Shown: positions 1 through 9,694, counted from the first letter of the stretch. The stretch is 40,762 nt of DNA from Symbiodinium natans (GCA_905221605.1 CAJNDS010000028.1:1-40762); one strand, 5' to 3'. Numbers and translations: made by a program. The notes: generated from the letters alone by a model not told the origin.

Positions 1-744
1 AACCGGTTGCCAGAGCCAATCTGCCATGTGTATTCCTACACATCCCGATTAACATGGACAACAAACGTCCTGCTACAAGCCTTCCTACAGACGCCCCAGC
101 CAAGCTAGACAGCATATGATCCGGGTAACCTGAAACAATAGGCACAGCCGAGTCTACTGTCTGGGGCACAATACGGAGAGAAACGGAGGAGTGTGCACTG
201 AACCCTTTGTTTGAAGGGGCTACTTCCAGCTGACTTTAGGCACATGCTCCTCTTTTGCAGAAAATGCCTAAACACGAACTTTGCCAGCGACGCAATCACA
301 GGCAGGGTCGCCAGCTGCGGTGAAATGGCAAACCAATCCATTTCAGTCACGCCTCGACCTGCCGCGTTGTCTGCAAGTTCGCTTTGAGACGGCGCTCAGA
401 AGTGCTGTGATTCTAGTTTCTCCCGCAACGGATGTTTGGCATGTCTGCAACATCGCGTCTTTTGTCTGTCACATGCAGGCGGGCTTCATGCCAAAAGCAT
501 ACGGAGGAGGCGCCACAGACCGCGGCATGCGAAGTACCGTTACCTGCTCGAGGACAGAAACGGCCGTGACGAGATGGAGCCAAGCCGAGTTGAACACAAT
601 ACAACGGCTGCGCCTCGAGCTCTGTACCATCTTCCTCTCAGAGCCAAATATACGTTAAATCAATGCCAAAGTATGCAGCTTTGATGCAAATTGGCTGCCA
701 AGATGCTGCAGTCTCGAGAATCCTGATATCTGCATCCTCCCGAG
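1..744. other. No recognisable gene
   Basis: Mixed-composition sequence with several short overlapping open frames on both strands, none with a recognisable domain or convincing composition. A minus-strand stretch around 880-960 just upstream of the PDZ-like segment is Arg/Gln-rich and could be an exon, but no boundaries can be defended. I see no RNA gene or repeat here. Confidence 0.4.
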
Positions 745-870
745 CAACAGTTTCCGTTTGGCTGCAACGACTTTGCAGGCATTATCGCTGCAGTCCTCTC
801 CATTGATTTTGAGGATAAGATCATTCTCCCGCAGGGTTTCTTGAGGATTTGCCTGGTTGTGCTCGTGCAC
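745..870 (-). CDS. Possible exon with PDZ-like segment
   Basis: On the minus strand a short open frame contains LRENDLILKINGEDCSDN. This resembles the strand-loop-strand core of PDZ domains, whose family pattern is L-x-x-G-D-x-I-L-x-I-N-G. PDZ domains bind C-terminal peptides of partner proteins and act as scaffolds. The carboxylate-binding GLGF loop that should precede this core is not visible, so at most part of a domain is present. A possible acceptor (ccag) lies just upstream, near 852. The downstream boundary is unclear, with a GC dinucleotide near the Cys-Lys codons as a possible donor. The starting Met of the open frame at 870 is probably fortuitous. This may be a chance match: the similarity is about 15 residues and no flanking exon was recognised. 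Confidence 0.3.
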
Positions 871-2900
871 TGTGCCTCCAGTTCAAAGCGGGAACGCAAG
901 ATTCGGCACCTACTAGGGTGCTGTCGCTCTTGCAGGCGCCTTCTGGCATGATCTCTATTATTCGCCAAAGATGATCACCACGCTTTGCAAGCTTCCTCTG
1001 TCGTTCATGCATGAGAATTAACGAGCAGACTGACGAATATTGTGCCAGCATCAAGCGGCCAGACCGAGTGCAACCAAGATGCAGTCCATACTTCCCCTGT
1101 TTGGTGAGCTTCGCCTTTGTTGACAGAAGGCGCTACGGCCCGTACCGCGCTTTTTGTGCTATCCAAGGAGCCGTGATCTGATGACCGCCGGACACCTTGA
1201 AACAGAGCTTGCAAGAACAATCTGCCCACATGCAGCGAGCTGCAGGCAAGCTGAGCCCAAAATCGTCGCATGGGTTCGACGTTTGCAGTGCCGGCGAGCT
1301 GCGTCCACATCCCGATGCTGGCGGCGCTCAGTGTCGCTGTCTCGCCTTACCTGTTCAGATTTAAGGTTTGGGGCCTGGCTGGGTCATGAAAGGGCCAACT
1401 TCTCCCCACAAAATCAAAGGCAAGGCAGCTCCCGGCCTTTGTTGAAGCTGCACTTGTCCCACTCGCGATGGGAATGGAAGATTTTGGTGCACCTGCTGCT
1501 GTTGTTCATGATTGTGTTGAGGATTTTGAGGTCTCAGGTAAAGGAGACCATAGAACCACAACGAAAAAAGGTGGGGGCCATGTCGGATACAGCTCCAGCA
1601 CGCGGTTTGCGAAAGGGCAGGGTGCTTTCACAGAATAAGTCGATCACTGTCAAGTGATCACTGTCAAGTTGCACAACTCCAAGACTAGGATTTGGGGGCG
1701 GCGATTTGGTCCTAAAATCTAAAGGCGACAGCATGCAGTCTGGAATTTCTGGCTGGAACGATTTTGGATTGGCCCCAAGTACAGAAGGCAGGGGTGTAGT
1801 CTAAAGCTTGAGCAGGAATTCGGTCTGGAAAGATGTTACGGCCCCAAAACGTAGTCTACGACCGAAAGCGGCATGCTGTGTTTCGTTGCGCAGGACAAAG
1901 GTTTTGTTGTGTTTCGTTACATAGTTACTCTCTCCACTGTTTGTCAAATTGCCTTCCTTTTGTTTCCCACGCATGCGTCCAAGTTTAGGGTCAGGCAATG
2001 CAGTACACCACCGACTCGCACCCGCCTGTTGCTCCATCAGCGCTCGCTCCAGAACCCATTTTGAGTCGCTGGATGCGTTTGCAATTTGCAATGCCTCTAG
2101 AGCTCCTGCAGTTCTCCTCAAGCTAGCCTTTCGAGTCTTGTTTTAAAGAAGGGCTAAACAGTGAACCGAAGATCATGTTGAGCTGGATAGGGGCTACGAC
2201 TCCAGTCCTACTCAGCTTTCTGGCAGCTTGCCATGCTGTTCATAGGCTCAGAACCCTTGAGCTGAGAAAGGCTTCTTCGATGCTCAAAGGTGGCAGCAGG
2301 CAACCCCTTTTGAACTGAGTCTTCGGAGTGGCGCCCCATTGGACAAGCAGGTCAGCCGGACTTCGCTTGGAGATGCAGGGCCGGCCAAGGGACCAAGGCT
2401 CCATACGAAGGCTCCATGCAATCAGAGCGTGTACCATGAAATCCTGTTGCTCTGCATTTGGCCTCTGTCCATCGTATCTCTTGCACAGCACATCGCTGCG
2501 TGAAGGTTGCCAGTGCAGGCTGATGGGCCAAGCTGGATGAAACAACAGACACGTAAGCCACAGATAGTGCTAACGCAAACTATGAAAACCTAGGCAAGAC
2601 CACCAGAGTCTTCTCAAGAGCTGTGCCGCCTTCCCATTTCCAGCAGGCACATGCCCTCCGCAATGGCATAGAGTTTGGGCAAAAGCAGAGACCTCACCAA
2701 CAAATTCGGCAAATCGTGACAGAGCTTGCCCGCCCAGCTGATCATAACCGAGCCTCGCCCCATCAGTCTCCGCTGCTTTCCAGGGCTGCGGCCTTGCTGG
2801 GCTGTGTCATCAAAGAACGTTTTCCCCTTGATCTGATCGAACTGGGCTGTGGCAGGCCCAGTTTGCGAGTGGCTCGAACACCAAGGAACACCTCTCATCT
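871..2900. other. No clear gene
   Basis: Unique-looking sequence with only short open frames on both strands. None shows a domain, low-complexity coding bias or consistent splice boundaries. Nothing here is supported as a feature. Confidence 0.4.
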
Positions 2901-2904
2901 CTCC

Positions 2905-2985
2905 ATGACAGTCTCCGCCAGACTTCCCGCAGCTTCCCGCATGCTTGCAGCGCCGGCCTCCGAGATGCTGACTCCATTGCTGAGC
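2905..2985 (-). CDS. Possible helical exon
   Basis: The minus strand reads an Ala/Glu-rich, helix-favouring peptide (GVSISEAGAASMREAAG, continuing SLAETVMER) before a stop. Its composition resembles the short helical exons recognised further right in the window, and its SISEA echoes one of the repeated micro-exons at 26-28 kb. The plus-strand frames over the same bases look like ordinary shadows. No domain is recognised and the boundaries are guesses. Confidence 0.25.
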
Positions 2986-4411
2986 CAGTCCAGGCAGGAA
3001 TACCTCTGAACTGGAGCAAACGGGGGCTGCTTGTGACGTCATTGGCTTCACCTGCTGGGAATGCCTAAGGCAATTCTCTCCTCGGGCCCGGGCACGACGT
3101 ATGCCACGATGAAGAGGGCCCCAGTGCCAGTGGAAGCCACAGCTCGGATTTGCTGGGTCACGGCCGACCTCTTTTGTAGCTCATAGAGGTAATGGTTCTG
3201 GCGCGTGACTACTCGTTCTTACACAGAAGTTCTCGATTACACCCTGAGGCAATGTCTCATCAAAGATGTAGCACAGGCCGGCGATGGCAAGAGTAATGTA
3301 CCTCTGACAGCAGTCCTCTAGAGTTGCCTAATCCAGCAAAGAGACGAAGAATTCTCGGGGGGTCACAAGCTTCGATAGTTCCTGCCGCAATTCACTCGCG
3401 CAGCTGCCTCACAGGCACCTGTCACTGCGCTACTCGCCAGGAGCAGCCCAGGATATTCCTTAAAGCGACGGGTGAATGAAGAGTCTGTGCGAATGAACCT
3501 TCACAACATAACTAAGCCAAGCACATTGCTGACTAAGTGAGCTTATTGAACAGCACACAACATGCATGCTGCCCCAAGCATTGCGAGCAAGTTTCCAAGG
3601 GATGAGCTGACAGGAATCGGGAAATTGCCACACGAGCTTCGACGCCGCGATGCCTTGGCCGAACCAGCCACCATGGCCTGCCACAAACATGCTGCAATTA
3701 CGCTGCAAACCAGCTGCGCACCTTTTTCAGTACAGCAGCCCTGGTGGTGCCTTGTGCCATTCGAGAAGACATGCAGCACCAGATGTGCCAAGCCCAATAG
3801 AGATGCTGCAAAAGCCGCAGCAAAGGCCACTTTTTGCCCTGCAGGTAGAAAATCGCAGAACATCTCAGCTTAGCGTGGCACAACGAGGAGTGTTGCGCCA
3901 TGTTGCACAACCACCCCTTGCCGCGCTTGCCTCTTCTCAGCTGTGCCAAGCGGGATGGCTGCACACCTTCCTGCACAGCCTCGGACACCTGCACTTGTTG
4001 GCTGCTCCTTCTCCGCCACACGCCACACTCAGGGGCCCATGCCTCCAGAAGTTTGAACGCGCGCAGCCTTGGACTCGACACCCTGCTTCCCGGGCAAAGC
4101 CTGGAATCAGGAGAAGGTGAAGGGACGAATCTCGGAGTGCCTGTGCAGGTGTCTGTGGGACCTCCGCCGATCAATCTGCTGGACCTTGGGAGGCGCCAGC
4201 GTCGAGGCTGAGCACGGATGGAATACTGTGGCACATTGTGGCACGTTCTGGCATATTATGCCACGTAACTCATGTCATGTTTTGTAAATCCCTAAAACCT
4301 AAACACCAAACATCTGAGGCTGCAGACTGCCAGGGCACCACCTCCCAAAGCTGCTCTCGGCCTTCTGCTCCGCTGTGGGCATTGGGACAGGGACTTGGGA
4401 CTTCTATTCTT
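2986..4411. other. No clear gene
   Basis: Overlapping open frames of up to 178 codons occur on both strands near 3540-4234, but their composition (Cys, His, Ser and Arg rich, differing between frames) looks like GC-rich non-coding DNA. I see nothing supportable. Confidence 0.4.
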
Positions 4412-4428
4412 GGGGGGGGGGGGGGGGG
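4412..4428. repeat. Poly-G run (17 G)
   Basis: An uninterrupted run of 17 guanines marks an abrupt boundary between ordinary mixed sequence and the AT-rich island that follows. Run lengths of this kind are often assembly- or read-limited. Confidence 0.9.
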
Positions 4429-4439
4429 CGCAATTAGTA

Positions 4440-4930
4440 TCTTCTCATATCATGATGTTAACATGATTCGCTGAGCATATTGACACAAAATTTATACATT
4501 CTCAATATACTTTCATACATTCGTAGTATATTCTATTATCTTCTTTATACATTATTTTGTTGCTATACTAGTATTAAGTATGCTTAAAATATTATGGAAG
4601 TATCAGATGATTATATCATGTTATTGTTACTATTGCATTACGATTGCAGTACCATTCTTCGTCTTACTTTTACTATGATTATTGTGACATTGTTATTCAT
4701 TCTACCAGTCAAGCAATATATTATTACTATATTTTATCGAATGGCCATATTTGTATGTTGTATCATTATATGGCTATTCCCATATGTTGCACTGTTTGGT
4801 ATTATTTTCAAGTATCTTGTTGTACTGTTCTATTCATACATTGTAATATTGCTATGTTACTACATTATCGTATGATACTCTGATATGAATAGAATACTGG
4901 TATGTTATAGTGTTTTTGCATTCTATTCGT
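4440..4930. other. AT-rich island
   Basis: About 490 bases are strikingly AT-rich compared with the roughly balanced surroundings. They are built from degenerate tat, att, cat and tac motifs. The 93-codon plus-strand open frame inside it (4594-4875) is almost entirely Ile, Leu, Val, Phe and Tyr, as expected of translated AT-rich DNA, and I do not recognise it as a mitochondrial or plastid membrane protein. The island begins just after the poly-G run and ends as composition returns to normal near 4940. An organelle-DNA insertion or a decayed AT-rich satellite are both possible. Confidence 0.6.
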
Positions 4931-5064
4931 ATATTGCTATCAATGGAAGTTCGGTATGTGTGGAGGCACAGCCGTGCCGCCGTGTCCAACTGCCATGCTT
5001 GGACCCCGACATCATCATCATCTCTGCTCATGTGCTCTCAAGGCAGAGAAGCTTGCGGTAGTAT

Positions 5065-5118
5065 TAGGGTTTAGGGTTTAGGGTTTAAGGTTTGTGGTTT
5101 AGGGTTTGGGGTTTCGGG
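5065..5118 (+). repeat. Interstitial telomere-type repeat (TTTAGGG)n
   Basis: Several TTTAGGG units, degenerating to TTTAAGG, TTTGTGG and TTTGGGG, run in the TTTAGGG orientation on the plus strand. TTTAGGG is the telomere unit reported for dinoflagellates as well as plants. Ordinary sequence lies on both sides, so this is an internal block and not a chromosome end. Confidence 0.85.
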
Positions 5119-5298
5119 TATGAGAATCTCGTGGCACACCTCACGCCTTTCACTGCACGGCCCATCTCATCACTCTAAGGGGAAATTCTCCAGACAATGG
5201 CCGGGGATGCTCGGGCTGCTGAAGGGCTCCTGCTCTTTAGGTGCGGCTAACCCGTGCTCTCCTCTGAGTTTCTCCGGAGCCTGCGAAAACACTGTGGG

Positions 5299-5353
5299 CT
5301 GTGGGTTTGGGGTTTAGGGCTCAGGGTTTAAGGTTTAGGGTTTAGGGTTTAGG
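5299..5353 (+). repeat. Interstitial telomere-type repeat (TTTAGGG)n
   Basis: A second block in the same orientation as the one about 190 bases upstream, with perfect TTTAGGG units near 5335-5352 and decayed units before them. The roughly 180 bases between the two blocks are unique. Confidence 0.85.
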
Positions 5354-6015
5354 ATCATGATGCAGTGCAATGACTGATTGACTCTCTACATCAGTCTTCG
5401 TCCTCACTTTTGGCGCAGCAACCTCTGCTCGAGTGAAACTGGACAGCTCAGCAAAACCTGAGATGGCCAATGAGGGACGTTTTTCGGAACTGCGTGTCTC
5501 CTTGCTTGTGCAGCTCTAGCCGTTAGCCATGAGGCCACACTTGCGCCACAAGGGTTTCGGCGAGTTGTGGTCGCAGTCTGCCTGATTGGGATTGCAGCGA
5601 CTGCGTGGACAGGAGTGGTTCTCACGAACTTGATTTGCACTGCGGCTGTCTCCAAGCCGAGGGAGGGACAGCTGCTCGACAAGCTGCCAAGGCCTGCATG
5701 CACAGGAACCTGTCTGCCCCTTGGGCATCTGTCAGAAGAACGCAAGTATGCTCTGACACAGAAACTGTCGGTGCCTTCTCGGCAGCAGCAACTGACGAGA
5801 ATTCGGCAAGTGCCCCTGTTGGGCCCCTGTTCAGACATGAGGTCAGGCAGCCATATGAAGCTTCGTATACAATGTGAGTGGAGCGCACCTGCCGGTGATG
5901 TGGTCGAAGGTGCAGTATACCCGAATGGGCGGTGCCTCAATCTGCTTGAAGCCAGAGGGACAGTGCAGAAGCCAACAGTGGTGTGTCAGCTCTGTACTCT
6001 GTAGAACACGAGAGC
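5354..6015. other. No clear gene
   Basis: Several open frames of 88-178 codons overlap on both strands, but none shows a domain or boundaries. The plus-strand frame from 5567 starts with a hydrophobic stretch that could be a chance signal-like segment. Nothing is supported. Confidence 0.35.
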
Positions 6016-6019
6016 TGGG

Positions 6020-6110
6020 CTGTCTTGGGGCACAACTCCGCCAACCGGATCGCAAATTCAGCCTGTGCTTCTCCTTGCAGAGCAGCCATCTTCCTGGGAA
6101 GCCGCCAGCT
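6020..6110 (-). CDS. Possible helical exon
   Basis: The minus strand reads MAALQGEAQAEFAIRLAEL, a regular amphipathic charged helix unlike the other frames of the same bases. No domain is recognised. It resembles the coiled-coil exons of the right-hand part of the window in composition, but no neighbouring exon could be linked to it and its boundaries are not defined. Confidence 0.28.
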
Positions 6111-6484
6111 CTGTTGAGTGTTGTGCTTCCGAGCCATTGTTGAGTGTGCCGGAGTCCTTTGCGACCACAGGGCATCTGCTGGTTTTCTGGAGATGGCGCA
6201 TCGGCATTCGCCATAGAATAGCCACCTGTTGAGTGGGGTACTGACGAATCTCGACGCTCGGCAGCTGCTTCACAGTCTGGTTCTGCCCACTTTGAGCCTG
6301 GAGCGTGTTAGATCTTCGAAGTCCTCGTGTCCGAATCTCCTGCCCGTGTCCGCTCACATCCAGGCTGTGGATTTAGGATTTCAGAAACTTTGGCTGGCAA
6401 ACTGATTCGGGAATTCTTTGTTTGTGTTTTGGATTTTTTTGACTTCTGGAAGGGTTTGGCTCTTGTCCCGGAAGCTGATTCTCT

Positions 6485-6680
6485 ACACCTCCATTTCCTC
6501 TATATTTCATAGGAAAACCTTTCTTCACATTGTACTAGGATTTTCTCTATATTGTCATAGGAAAACTTGAGCTCTTTGTTTTCAAATAGGACAACCTCCA
6601 TTTCCTCCAGATTTGCTTCTTCTGTCATGGGAAAACCTCAATTTTCTTTGTTTTAAGATCGGCAAACCCCTATTTTCTTT
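6485..6680 (+). repeat. Short tandem repeat family with TCATAGGAAAAC core
   Basis: Degenerate units of about 35-60 bases share a core like tttcctctatatttcatagg followed by aaaacct. The same family occurs in reverse orientation at about 18035-18245 on the far side of the retrotransposon (there as ttttcctattgacatatagag and similar). It is probably a dispersed repeat or decayed satellite. Confidence 0.7.
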
Positions 6681-6802
6681 CCACTTCAGTGTTCTTGCTG
6701 TGGAGGTCTGGCGCGTCTTGTGCTTTCGTGGTGTGGAGGCCAGGCAGTTTGGCTCTTGTGGAGGCCGGACGCAATTTGTTTGCTCTGTGGAGGCCGAGCG
6801 CT

Positions 6803-6870
6803 AAACCCAAAACCCAAAACCCAAAACCCCAAACCCTAAACCTAAACCCTAAACCCCAAACCCTAAACCC
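6803..6870 (-). repeat. Interstitial telomere-type repeat (CCCTAAA)n
   Basis: AAACCC, CCCAAAA and CCCTAAA units in the orientation opposite to the blocks at 5065 and 5299. The units nearest 6803 are decayed (aaaaccc) and those toward 6870 are closer to the canonical sequence. Confidence 0.85.
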
Positions 6871-6949
6871 AGTGGATGCTGGGTGCGTTTTTGCTGCTGT
6901 GGAGGCTCGGCATTTTGTTGTTGCTGCGGAGGATTGTTCGCTGTGGAGG

Positions 6950-7331
6950 GATTATTGAAGCAAGCTTGAACGGCTTGCAGGGGGGGTTGGGACAAACACA
7001 ATGCTCACAAGATGCTTTCAAAAAGAATCATATCCTTTGATGCAAGCTTGCACGGCTTAAAAAGCAAGCGGGTTGCCGGGGGGGGGGGGGGGGGGGGGGG
7101 CGGGGGCAGCAGCAGTCCCCTCCCATTTGCAAACACAATGCTCACATGATGGGTTTCAGAAAGACTCCATGCTCTGAAGCAAGCTTGCACGGCGCAAGGC
7201 AGCCCCCGTCCCCCATTTGTAAACACAAAGCTCGCATGACAAGCTTCAAAAAGACTCATCTACTTTGAAGCAAGCTTGCACAGCTAAACCAAGCGCGAGG
7301 GTTGGAGGAGGTCCTCGCATGATGGATTTCA
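6950..7331 (+). repeat. Satellite array, left part (interrupted by the retrotransposon)
   Basis: Tandem monomers share three landmarks in order: caaacacaatgctcacatga, a tttcaaaaagactcat-type segment, and gaagcaagcttgcacggc. The aagcaagcttg landmark recurs near 6958, 7042, 7178 and 7269. Spacing is about 88-135 bases, the longest monomer being stretched by a 23-G run at 7078-7100. The last monomer is broken after atgatggatttca at 7319-7331. Its missing second half is found at 17726-17775, on the other side of the element. Confidence 0.8.
7319..7331. other. Target-site duplication, left copy
   Basis: The 13 bases atgatggatttca end exactly where satellite sequence gives way to the element's 3' tail. 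The identical 13 bases stand at 17713-17725. Confidence 0.8.
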
Positions 7332-7348
7332 CTCGAACTCGAACTCGA
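7332..7348 (-). repeat. 3' tail of the retrotransposon, GTTCGA-type repeat
   Basis: Read on the element's strand the last 17 bases are tcgagttcgagttcgag, nearly three units of a six-base repeat, directly abutting the target-site duplication. Several LINE clades end in short tandem repeats instead of poly-A. Confidence 0.65.
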
Positions 7349-8010
7349 TTCCGCAGCGGTCTGGTCTGACCTACTAGCTAGCTGTAGTTCATGACATATG
7401 TCACGGCCGCTCTGTGGCGGCGGCTAACAGCTTCGGGTATGGACAGCAAGAGACGTCCCGCAGGAACCGGAGTTCAACTAGACTGCAGGCAAAACGGTCT
7501 CAAGCGCAACAGGGCCTACCTGGACCTACCGTGAACAGGAAAGAAGCGCGTGCTCACAAACTCAAACGGACGGTGTATGTACAAGGGATACTATTCTACG
7601 GCCGGTCTCACAGTTCGCTCACTCACAGGGCTAAACAGTGTGGGCACATTTGTGCCGCGAATGTCCTGGGGCCGATGAGGGAGCGGCACCCCCGTGCTGA
7701 TGGAGCAACGCATGACTGCATATGGTGGCATGGTTGAGAATAGGACTCGGTACACTAAAGAAGACGAGCACAAAAACACTCGGGGAGAGTGTAGCTATCT
7801 CATTTTCGCATCGCTCAAGACTCCGTAGCAGGGCGACCCGGACATGAAATGCCGGTATCATGGTTCTGTGGCCGAAAAGTCGGCTTCACATGTGCCTTCC
7901 CTGTACATAGGAACAGAGACAAAGATTCAGACAGGGTTGCAAGCCTGTCCCCCCGTGCACCCTAGATGGGGGTGCACCCCCACTTTTGTGAGAAAAATAA
8001 GCTCTCATCG
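7349..8010 (-). other. 3' untranslated region of the retrotransposon
   Basis: About 660 bases between the stop of the USP C-terminal frame (8011) and the 3' tail. The open frames here are short and unlike each other. I see no coding domain and no obvious polyadenylation signal. Confidence 0.6.
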
Positions 8011-8307
8011 TCAGGCCGATCCGCCTTCCCCAGCAGGGGGCCTGCGGATGCAGCCAAGCACATAACAGTTGGACTGGATTTCGGGGCTTAAGGTTTCAAG
8101 CCTTTCCGATGCGACACCGTCGTCCATGTACCAGGCATCTGTCCTGCCCGGTATCAAGCCAACGGTTCTGTAGTGCCCTGTGAGAACTGTTTCACCCAGA
8201 TGCACAATGATGGAAATGAGGTCATAGGCAAGCCAATCACACGCTATGCTGCTTTCATTTCTGAAGATCGGCAGGTGGACACAGCGATTGTGGAATGTAA
8301 GAGGCAC
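8011..8307 (-). CDS. USP protease C-terminal part (His box) in a shifted frame
   Basis: This frame carries the second half of the ubiquitin-specific protease catalytic domain. The motif LTGHYRTVGL matches the His box (G-H-Y) of peptidase family C19, with the catalytic His at nucleotides 8173-8175. It is followed by AWYMDDGV, matching the family's W-x-x-x-D-D pattern, and a C-terminal NCYVLGCIRR like the usual Y-x-L-x-Y-x-R end. Upstream, TFHNRCVHLPIFRNE continues the domain. There is no ATG: the first codon at 8307 is GTG, and the frame stays open upstream to about 8355, overlapping the Cys-box frame. A -1 step (or +2) between about 8355 and 8300 would join the two halves into one domain. Whether this is decay or recoding cannot be decided from one copy. 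Confidence 0.7.
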   Translation of the reverse strand: MPLTFHNRCVHLPIFRNESSIACDWLAYDLISIIVHLGETVLTGHYRTVGLIPGRTDAWYMDDGVASERLETLSPEIQSNCYVLGCIRRPPAGEGGSA

Positions 8308-8842
8308 ACGGGTCTTCCTCGTGACACCATTGGTCGTGGTATATCTAGGTAGAACAAGGAAAATGTGAGTCGGAGCTGTGCATAGCGCATGCGGTGGGCC
8401 TGCAGGTGCCAGCTAAGGATGAGGGTGTCCAGCTCCCCGTCTTGGATACCTCCAGGTGCTGCCAGAAGTAGCAATGGTGCAGCGGGCTCCCTGATTTCAG
8501 TAGTGCATCCCTCCTCAACTGCAACTCTCGCCTCCCAGTGAACGAGGCTATCAGTCCAAGCAAGCTTAGGGATGATGAACTGTATGAATTCACTCACGTC
8601 ATGCTGTCTGTTGGGCTGCGCCCAGCCTAGCATGTACATGCGGAGAAACATGGCTGCATCCCAGTGCGTTTTGGCAAGTGCCTTCTGCCAAGCATCAGGT
8701 ATGCGGCTCCCCGGCCTGAGCTGTGCTTGCCACAGGGTGGCAGTAATGACGGCGTTGATGTAGCAAGTGTTGCCACTATTCTTAAGCTTGAGGCGAGAGA
8801 CACTCGGCACACCAGCTGGTGGCCGTGCACTTCCTGCAGCGC
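8244..8842 (-). CDS. USP (peptidase C19) N-terminal part with Cys box, retrotransposon-encoded
   Basis: USPs hydrolyse isopeptide or peptide bonds after the ubiquitin C-terminal Gly. This frame contains KLKNSGNTCYINAVI, a clear Cys box (family pattern G-N-T-C-Y/F-x-N), with the catalytic Cys codon at 8763-8765. About 50 codons later RQHDVSEFIQF corresponds to the family's QQD box (Q-Q-D-A-x-E-F). The His box lies in another frame downstream (8011-8307). The frame is formally open from 9830, but before about 8840 it is Gly/Arg/Pro-rich shadow sequence antiphase to the better-looking 283-residue frame, so I start the annotation at that frame's end. The protease would therefore need a -1 shift from the 283-residue frame or its own initiation. 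It could process an element polyprotein or remove ubiquitin from element or host proteins; both are inference. Confidence 0.72.
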
Positions 8843-9694
8843 TCAGATGTTTTCCAGGGCCTTTTGCAGTGCCATTGCCAGTCCGTGGCGTTGCTGGTTT
8901 GGCGGCTGCAGTTGCGCTCCCACCACATTCCACACCGCGCAGTTGGCCAACTGTCGCAGTTTCTGATGCAGGATGTTTGCTCTCGGATCTCGCATGGCTA
9001 CTTCGATGAGGAACACTGCTTTGTCGCCTTCCTGGGGCTCTTGCTTGGGACGCCTTTGGGCGCAGAACCTGGTGACCAGATCCGGAAGACACAGCTCGGC
9101 GACCTGGTTGATGAGCTCCGTCGCCTCTTCCACCTTCAGGCTCTTGGCTGTCGCCGACGGCTCCACCTGTTTGGTGGCCGAGTTCCACTCCTGATACACG
9201 AAGCGCTTCTGCTGGTCGAGCCACTGATGCTTCATCGCATTCTCCACGGCCGTGGGATCTCCCACCATCAGTTGGACTCTTGCCGCGACCTCTTTCAGCA
9301 GGAGGCCCAGCGCAACGATTCTCATCGGGGGGACGTTCTCTCCTTTCTTCTGTTTTTGTTGCCATTCCTGCCCCGCCTTGAAAAGCGGCAGCAATATGGT
9401 TCCTGGGCCTTGTTGCTGGAGGTGGAAAGTGAAGGATGTGTCCAGGCGTAGACGGTTCAGGGCGTCCTCCTGCTGCAACGACAGATTTGCCAGGAGCGTC
9501 ACCACCGAGTTCAGGTTCTCGTCTGCAATTTGCCGCCGGCCTCCCCGCTGTCCTCGCCGGGCCGCTTTGGGTCGCTTGTTCGGTGCGTTCTCGGTCTCCC
9601 GGTCCATTTCTCTCGGCTGCTTCGAGGTCTCTCTCATGTTCGTCGCTAGCCCTGGTAGTAGGTTGCCGAAGACGCTCACCACTTCCGTCGTCAT
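8843..9694 (-). CDS. Unrecognised 283-residue protein of the retrotransposon
   Basis: An open frame from ATG at 9694; the frame extends three codons further up to a GTG at 9698-9700. The composition is protein-like: a basic segment rich in Lys and Arg at about residues 30-55, then helices rich in Leu, Gln and Glu (for example LNSVVTLLANLSLQQEDALN), and no stops or low complexity. I recognise no domain. It lies about 78 bases after the stop that ends the zinc-finger extension of the reverse transcriptase frame, and directly before the USP domain, with which it overlaps in the -1 frame. It could be the N-terminal part of a fusion with the USP or a nucleic-acid-binding accessory protein. The plus-strand and other minus-strand frames across it look like shadows. 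Confidence 0.6.
   Translation of the reverse strand: MTTEVVSVFGNLLPGLATNMRETSKQPREMDRETENAPNKRPKAARRGQRGGRRQIADENLNSVVTLLANLSLQQEDALNRLRLDTSFTFHLQQQGPGTILLPLFKAGQEWQQKQKKGENVPPMRIVALGLLLKEVAARVQLMVGDPTAVENAMKHQWLDQQKRFVYQEWNSATKQVEPSATAKSLKVEEATELINQVAELCLPDLVTRFCAQRRPKQEPQEGDKAVFLIEVAMRDPRANILHQKLRQLANCAVWNVVGAQLQPPNQQRHGLAMALQKALENI

Noticed and set aside
4594-4875. A 93-residue hydrophobic membrane protein
   Set aside because: The residues follow from the AT-rich composition of the island; no recognisable family and no boundaries.
5060-5360. A true chromosome end
   Set aside because: Unique sequence continues on both sides of every TTTAGGG block, so none is terminal in this window.
8880-8895. 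Slippery heptamer for a -1 step between the 283-residue frame and the USP
   Set aside because: The bases near the stop (ggaaaac) do not fit the X-XXY-YYZ pattern exactly, and I could not establish a downstream structure.
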